Below, in pieces: positions 7,901-10,458 of a stretch of 10,458 bases of DNA. The position numbers and the translations under genes are program-made. The stretch comes from an uncultured Bacillus sp. (GTDB lineage Bacteria; Bacillota; Bacilli; Bacillales; Cytobacillaceae). Every line of letters begins with the position of its first letter. The stretch's first letter is position 1. The DNA lies in contig CALCRD010000372.1 in NCBI GenBank assembly GCA_937894355.1, positions 1 to 10,458 of the forward strand. Reading direction: 5' to 3'. The notes below the pieces were generated by a model. It saw only the letters and a program-made list of their open reading frames with translations. It did no database searches and had not been told where the DNA came from.

Positions 7901-8461
7901 GTACAACCAACCATCCTTGGAACAGCCGTCCATCGGATTTGTGAGCTACTTGACAAAGGGTATCAGGAACAGGACGCTTATCGCGAAACATTTACCAACC
8001 TCATTCCGCAAGGGGAAGAAGAGCTGTATCTTAAACAGGTTAGACCGTTAGTGCAATCTTATCAAAATAAAGATTTTGGACAGCCAATAGCCAATGAGTG
8101 GGAATTTGTATTGGAAATAGCCGGTGCCCAAATTATTGGTGAAATCGATAAAGTCGTCCAAAAAGACGACCAGATTGAAGTGATCGACCTGAAAACCAAT
8201 CGGATCCATGACAATGTCGCAGAACTAATCTCGCACTATAAGTCCCAGTTGTATTTGTATAAAATGGCTTACGAAGCACACAACAGAGTAAGAGTCGACA
8301 CAATGACCCTAGCCTTCCTACGAGACCCAGGAAAAGGGACATATCAAATACAATATGAACCAGCCTACCAACAACAAATCATCCAAGCCATAACAGAAAT
8401 GACCCAACTAAAGGCGGGGCATGGGGAAGGTTCTTGTGTCCCAAACTTAAACATTAAATAG
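4985..8461 (+). CDS. AddA-like UvrD-family (SF1) helicase with C-terminal RecB-type nuclease
   Basis: The 1158-residue protein follows AAGGAGGGG (4971-4979), an excellent ribosome site five bases before ATG. SF1A helicase motifs occur in order: Walker A GAGSGKT (23-29, Lys 28), Ia TLTFTEDAALEM (65-76), STFHSFC (119-125), Walker B VDEFQDTN (377-384), VGDGKQSIYRFRGAD (402-416), NYRT (441-444), VHGSKGLEFP (752-761) and RLLYVALTRARD (828-839). The C-terminal nuclease has GTAVH (His 983), GEID (Asp 1055), DLKT (Asp 1068, Lys 1070) and QLYLY (Gln 1088). It is the ATP-driven motor and a nuclease of an AddAB/RexAB-type complex acting at double-strand DNA breaks. It is slightly shorter than Bacillus AddA (about 1230). 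Motif details differ from the usual AddA forms (TED for TNA, HGSKG for HKSKG), and sbcDC does not follow, so it may be a second, divergent AddA. The last dozen or so residues appear to be encoded by repeat-like DNA (8415-8442). Confidence 0.88.
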   Translation: MKYNPEQRKAIYGEEPLIVVAAGAGSGKTKVLSERYVHLCDLKLKSELGFECNQNIAAEVSSIVTLTFTEDAALEMKDRIRQRLMEKRQSVGSEYPEHRTKALEFWKKQIEDLDNAIISTFHSFCQRIVTENSFEANVFPNVAVLDEIHSKLLKVEIFSAMVEEAELNQQWPVLLKTIHSKSLQESLFSVYGKVREYELRGSLHETLHVEALLKHWQLMKQDGLEQFESEFYAFFQSRPDTSRLTKANQATYDGLYHIFQQKLTGKEFIEGLRDKLKHIKNTVPVNLADQNGALYNLLQNWLAIRELLQQPEENQDVLQTILREFAAFFINFDEKYETKKRESAVLDFSDLQQKAIMLLDNQDTQNYYSALYKHFLVDEFQDTNQLQLRMIEKINPAYKFIVGDGKQSIYRFRGADVQLLNGLGKTAKENHLYSFVDMNTNYRTCDSIIKFVNLLFEQPHIMGTNLGEAAPLYKTEYSSLEAARNDEKSQQSRVEYIKVTENQEDSQNENQYAMIARRMVQLKKEETEVFDKDLKIWRPVEWRDMSVLMASRTNLTVLEKALKNLDIPYNVYGGLGFYNRQEVVDFLSLLHWLNRPYEPLYIMAVLRSPIFGVTMEEFLQLRHLHGEESTLATFIYQKEFRNHWNEPLIAKLERFCELYENWAPFSWTGGAIRNDLHKLLQDSGLKNILFLQKNNLMKLKNVEKVIETISDLNATSMEEMLTKISIIAVLSDKEGDADVELTGGDFVHVMTVHGSKGLEFPVVFVPNLSRSLPADRATFRYDNQGGISVKFELENEDDLLADGVKVESPNFQELASLSRDQEVEESKRLLYVALTRARDLLILTTKYKEEEKTRKKDTWYAWLEEALENNQEMQNYIQWLDPIPEEKASTEATEIYQGPSVKVTRAIPITFSVSEVMSYINDSQGYIEKHLLKLDPIWLADTETESDMVENIDAKLDEEAMLTDTTNLVENRVQPTILGTAVHRICELLDKGYQEQDAYRETFTNLIPQGEEELYLKQVRPLVQSYQNKDFGQPIANEWEFVLEIAGAQIIGEIDKVVQKDDQIEVIDLKTNRIHDNVAELISHYKSQLYLYKMAYEAHNRVRVDTMTLAFLRDPGKGTYQIQYEPAYQQQIIQAITEMTQLKAGHGEGSCVPNLNIK
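8415..8442. repeat. REP-like remnant overlapping the 3' end of the addA-like gene
   Basis: GGGGAAGGTTCTTGTGTCCC (8423-8442) resembles the GGGG-ACGGTTCT arm of Bacillaceae REP-like repeats and shares GGTTCT with the hairpin at 2009-2030. It encodes the tail residues GEGSCVP of the AddA-like protein. No complete hairpin partner is directly adjacent; GAGAACC in the opposite sense occurs at 8566-8572. The assignment is by eye. Confidence 0.35.
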
Positions 8462-8479
8462 CAGAAGTAATAGTAGTAA

Positions 8480-8540
8480 AAGGGTGCAACACCACCTATG
8501 CAAATCAATAATTTGCAGGAGATTGTTGCATCCTTCTTTT
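8480..8540. terminator. Branched bidirectional terminator between convergent genes
   Basis: AAGGGTGCAACA (8480-8491) pairs with TGTTGCATCCTT (8524-8535) over 12 bases with one G-T pair, and an inner hairpin TGCAAAT/ATTTGCA (8499-8505/8511-8517) sits inside the loop. CTTTT follows on the plus strand (8536-8540), and CCCTTTTACT follows on the minus strand. It starts 18 bases after the addA-like stop codon and lies downstream of the minus-strand gene ending at 8599, so it can serve both. Confidence 0.65.
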
Positions 8541-8554
8541 CATGTTTGCGATGA

Positions 8555-8583
8555 AATTGAATCAGGAGAACCGTCGCTGCGAC
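8555..8583. repeat. Partial REP-like copy
   Basis: CAGGAGAACCGTC (8563-8575) repeats exactly 2039-2051 of the addB-leader hairpin. The preceding TTGAATCAG is the reverse complement of the sequence just after that hairpin (CTGATTCAA, 2056-2062), apart from the repeat boundary. GTCGCTGCGAC (8573-8583) forms a small 4-bp palindrome. Only one arm is present. Confidence 0.5.
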
Positions 8584-8598
8584 TAACCCTTTATCTCG

Positions 8599-9396
8599 CT
8601 AATTGTCATCATCCTCATCTTCATCATTGTCAATATATTCATTTGCTGCGGTCCACGATAACATATCGAAAAGCTTGTTACTGATATAATTGATCATTTC
8701 GTTTTTATCGGAGAAGGGATTATGGTACTCATCAACCCATATTTCTGGTGAACTGGAATATAAAACTTTCAGCTCTGACAGTGGTAACTTTTCTATTTCT
8801 TCAGTTACATAATTAAAAATCGTTTCCACATAAAAATCATTAAACAGGTCGCAATCTTCCTGAGAAATAAAACAAAATTCATCCCAGTACGTATTAAAAT
8901 CATAGCCCTCACTCAGTAATGAACCACTTATAGAAAATTCTTTTACACCTTGAATCAACTTCATGGTTAGCTCTTCATATTTTTTTTCAGAAATAGCCGA
9001 AAAATACCCTAGCAATTCATCATTAACTAATACCAGAATCTGCCTGGAAATATAAAGCTCTTTGCGTTCTAGTATATCGCTACGATTTGCCTTCCCATCC
9101 ACCCCTAAAGACTCTAGCGGTCTTAAAACCAATAAATCTACCTCATATTCGGGAATTTCCTCTAACATTGAAAAGACTAGGCCAATGATATGGTCCCGCA
9201 ATGAATTAAATGAAAGCTCATCATAAAGACAAACAAATATTAACTCCTCAAAAATACTAGAAAATCGGAGCCCATTGACCCGATAATTAAGACCCTGAGT
9301 AGTTTCTAGTCGCTTCGCAAGCAATTCCTTGCATAACGCCTCATATTTTTCATCCAAATAATTTTCCAAATACTGCTCAGTAATATTTTTAGTCAT
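8599..9396 (-). CDS. Hypothetical highly acidic protein
   Basis: The 265-residue protein starts at ATG 9396 (complement), preceded by AAGGGGTGAG with four bases spacing (plus-strand 9401-9410), a good ribosome site. I do not recognise the family. It has no signal peptide and no convincing membrane segment, although short hydrophobic runs such as SSIFEELIFVCLYDEL occur. By hand count, Asp plus Glu is about 56 and Lys plus Arg about 22, so the net charge is near -34, and the protein ends in an acidic tail (DNDEDEDDDN). The pattern looks mostly alpha-helical. Tryptophan and tyrosine-rich stretches (YDFNTYWDEFCFIS, SSPEIWVDEYHNPFSDKNE) are the best landmarks for a search. It is convergent with the addA-like gene and divergent from the DUF2935-like gene, so it is transcribed alone. 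It could be a binding or inhibitor-type protein, but nothing in the sequence proves a function. Confidence 0.8.
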   Translation of the reverse strand: MTKNITEQYLENYLDEKYEALCKELLAKRLETTQGLNYRVNGLRFSSIFEELIFVCLYDELSFNSLRDHIIGLVFSMLEEIPEYEVDLLVLRPLESLGVDGKANRSDILERKELYISRQILVLVNDELLGYFSAISEKKYEELTMKLIQGVKEFSISGSLLSEGYDFNTYWDEFCFISQEDCDLFNDFYVETIFNYVTEEIEKLPLSELKVLYSSSPEIWVDEYHNPFSDKNEMINYISNKLFDMLSWTAANEYIDNDEDEDDDN

Positions 9397-9443
9397 AAGC
9401 TCACCCCTTTATTCAATGTAAAAAGTGAATCGAAGGAATAGAT

Positions 9444-9463
9444 ATTTTGAAAACTTTCAAAAT
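9444..9463. promoter_or_regulatory. Palindromic operator candidate in the leader of the acidic-protein gene
   Basis: ATTTTGAAAACTTTCAAAAT is a perfect 9-bp inverted repeat around AC. It lies about 15 bases downstream (in the direction of transcription) of the proposed -10 box of the minus-strand gene, a place where a repressor would block transcription. AT-rich composition raises the chance of random palindromes. Confidence 0.35.
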
Positions 9464-9477
9464 GAAAAATAGCATTT

Positions 9478-9506
9478 TCTAAAATAACAGCCAAACCACC
9501 TGTCAA
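9478..9506 (-). promoter_or_regulatory. Sigma-A-type promoter for the acidic-protein gene
   Basis: On the minus strand a perfect -35 TTGACA (plus-strand 9501-9506) is followed after 17 bases by TTTAGA (9478-9483) as a weak -10. This would give a leader of roughly 75 bases before ATG 9396. The perfect -35 and ideal spacing support it; the -10 matches only three of six bases. Confidence 0.45.
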
Positions 9507-9591
9507 ACTACAAAATATTTTAACTATACTTACTAATATTATATAAAACTATCAATGTAATTTCATTTGTATATTAAGGAAATCATGGCAA

Positions 9592-9627
9592 AGAAGGGAG
9601 GGTTCTCTGCGCCCTTTTGTGGTTTTT
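9592..9627 (+). other. Weak hairpin with T-run upstream of the DUF2935-like gene
   Basis: AAGAAGGG (9591-9598) can pair with CCCTTTT (9612-9618) through about seven pairs, one of them a G-T wobble, around a 13-base loop, and TTTTTT follows at 9622-9627. It could be an attenuator or a leftover terminator. Apart from this, the promoters and the palindrome noted nearby, I see nothing else in the 346-base gap 9397-9742. Confidence 0.22.
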
Positions 9628-9678
9628 TAGGATAATGCTAGAAATAACTTTTATAAAATTCAACATAATTATGATTTT

Positions 9679-9706
9679 TTGCCAATCTTTAGATGCACTA
9701 TATTTT
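9679..9706 (+). promoter_or_regulatory. Candidate promoter for the DUF2935-like gene
   Basis: TTGCCA (9679-9684), a 16-base spacer and TATTTT (9701-9706) lie 36 bases before ATG 9743. Both boxes are imperfect and the region is AT-rich, so this is tentative. Confidence 0.28.
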
Positions 9707-9742
9707 GATAATGGTTCTTATCATTTGAAGGTGGGTGGGGAT

Positions 9743-10458
9743 ATGGGGTATACGGATAAGTACGAAAGAGACGCCTATGGGATTATTGCCTTTTGGATAC
9801 AAAATGATTATGACCATGGTCGATTTTTTGACAGGGAAATTAGCCATTATGAAACAGAACTGGCACGAGCAAACCAAAATAATATTAAGCGCTTGGGAGC
9901 GATATGGAAGAAGGCAGAGGCCAAAAAAGGGGATCTTGGTTCTTTGCTAAACGAGGCTCAACATGCTACACGTGAATTTCACAGTTTACTCGCCTATACA
10001 ATGGATAAATCGTTACGCTGTGAAGTTCTTATTTCAACGCCAGTGTCTCTTCTTGACCATATGGTCCGAGAGTCGGAGGAGTCCCAAAAAGTATATAAAT
10101 TAATAAGAAGTGGCAGTCAAGTTACACCTGCAGATGCTACCATACATGAAACCGTCTTTTGGTTGAGACAAATGGCCGATCATCTAGGTTATATATCCGA
10201 CATTATTCTGATGTCTCGAATTACGACGTGAACTTTCAAGTAACAATGATGATGCAAAAATTTGAGCGCCTATTAATGCAGGCAACTGCACTAAAAACAA
10301 TGATACGAAAACCACGTAATGAAATGCTGCCAGTTTTAACAAATTTCAAACAAATGATTATTAAGGAAGCTAAAAGCTTAGAGGCATTTAAATTAGAACT
10401 AGATGACCTTATCAAACAATGTGCAATCGCCACAACTTCACCACCGGATTTATTAGAA
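9743..10458 (+). pseudogene. DUF2935-like protein gene, interrupted by frameshifts, 3' end outside window
   Basis: Translation should start at ATG 9743 (MGYTDKYERDAYGIIAFW), eight bases after AAGGTGG (9728-9734); a TTG further upstream would add an unlikely hydrophobic leader. The frame stops at TGA 10229-10231 after 162 residues. The segment looks like a DUF2935 repeat protein of Bacilli and Clostridia: helical, first repeat with FWIQNDYDHGRFF and SLLDHMVRESEESQKVYKLI, second repeat starting HETVFWLRQMADHLGYISDI. The second repeat continues in other frames. Skipping T10229 gives ITTELSSNNDDAK, and skipping one A of the A5 run at 10256-10260 gives KFERLLMQATALKTM and then LPVLTNFKQMI up to the window end with no stop. 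Two +1 insertions within 31 bases explain all of it. Either the gene is a pseudogene or these are sequencing errors. The molecular function of the family is not known to me. Confidence 0.68.

Noticed and set aside
8484..8684. A 66-codon plus-strand open frame after the addA-like gene
   Set aside because: It runs through the terminator and the repeat and overlaps the end of the minus-strand gene; no ribosome site and histidine/cysteine-rich nonsense sequence.
9617..9742. Extension of the DUF2935-like protein back to a TTG start
   Set aside because: The added residues are hydrophobic and unrelated to the family, there is no ribosome site before TTG, and ATG 9743 has a good one.
10200..10265. 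Programmed ribosomal frameshift in the DUF2935-like gene
   Set aside because: Two separate shifts are needed, there is no classical slippery heptamer followed by a stimulatory fold, and the family is not known to need frameshifting.
10231..10458. Separate downstream gene after the TGA at 10229
   Set aside because: The frame has several ATGs but no Shine-Dalgarno sequence before them, and its content continues the second DUF2935 repeat, so a frameshifted single gene explains it better.
1..10458. CRISPR array, tRNA, rRNA, or a full insertion sequence
   Set aside because: No regularly spaced direct repeats, no tRNA cloverleaf or rRNA segment and no transposase reading frame could be seen; only non-coding repeat elements are present.

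Overview
The window looks like chromosomal DNA from a low-GC Gram-positive bacterium of the Bacillaceae (Bacillus/Neobacillus type). This rests on strong Shine-Dalgarno sequences (AAGGAGGGG before the second large gene), AT-rich intergenic DNA, U-tailed hairpins, protein similarity by eye to Bacillus families, and short palindromic intergenic repeats containing the GGTTCTC/GAGAACC core. The species call is inference.

Layout. 1-449: the 3' end of an alpha/beta hydrolase of the meta-cleavage (2-hydroxymuconic semialdehyde hydrolase) family. 450-888: 439 bases without a gene, holding a hairpin, a possible structured element with a T8 run, and a 188-bp MITE-like element (691-878) with imperfect terminal inverted repeats that ends ten bases before the next start codon. 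889-1911: a WYL-domain transcriptional regulator, closed by a clear terminator (1938-1965). 2009-2057: a long REP-like hairpin in the leader of the next gene. 2074-8461: two large genes, 16 bases apart, that dominate the window. They are an AddB/RexB-like PD-(D/E)XK nuclease with an intact four-cysteine iron-sulfur signature but no Walker A motif, and an AddA-like UvrD-family helicase-nuclease with all helicase motifs and the C-terminal nuclease motifs. 8480-8540: a branched terminator between convergent genes, followed by a partial REP-like copy. 8599-9396 (minus): a very acidic protein I do not recognise, with its own promoter and a 20-bp palindrome in the leader. 9743-10458: a DUF2935-like gene interrupted by two apparent +1 insertions within about 30 bases and running off the end.

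How it may work together. The two large genes should form one heterodimeric helicase-nuclease of the AddAB/RexAB kind, which processes double-strand DNA ends for recombination and degrades foreign linear DNA. The pair differs from standard Bacillus AddAB: the AddB partner is about 200 residues shorter and lacks the P-loop, the helicase motifs are divergent, and sbcDC does not follow. It may therefore be a second, accessory AddAB. The WYL regulator beside it is a natural candidate controller, because several WYL proteins sense single-stranded DNA or control phage-defence loci. That link is inference. The remaining genes have no visible functional tie to the pair.
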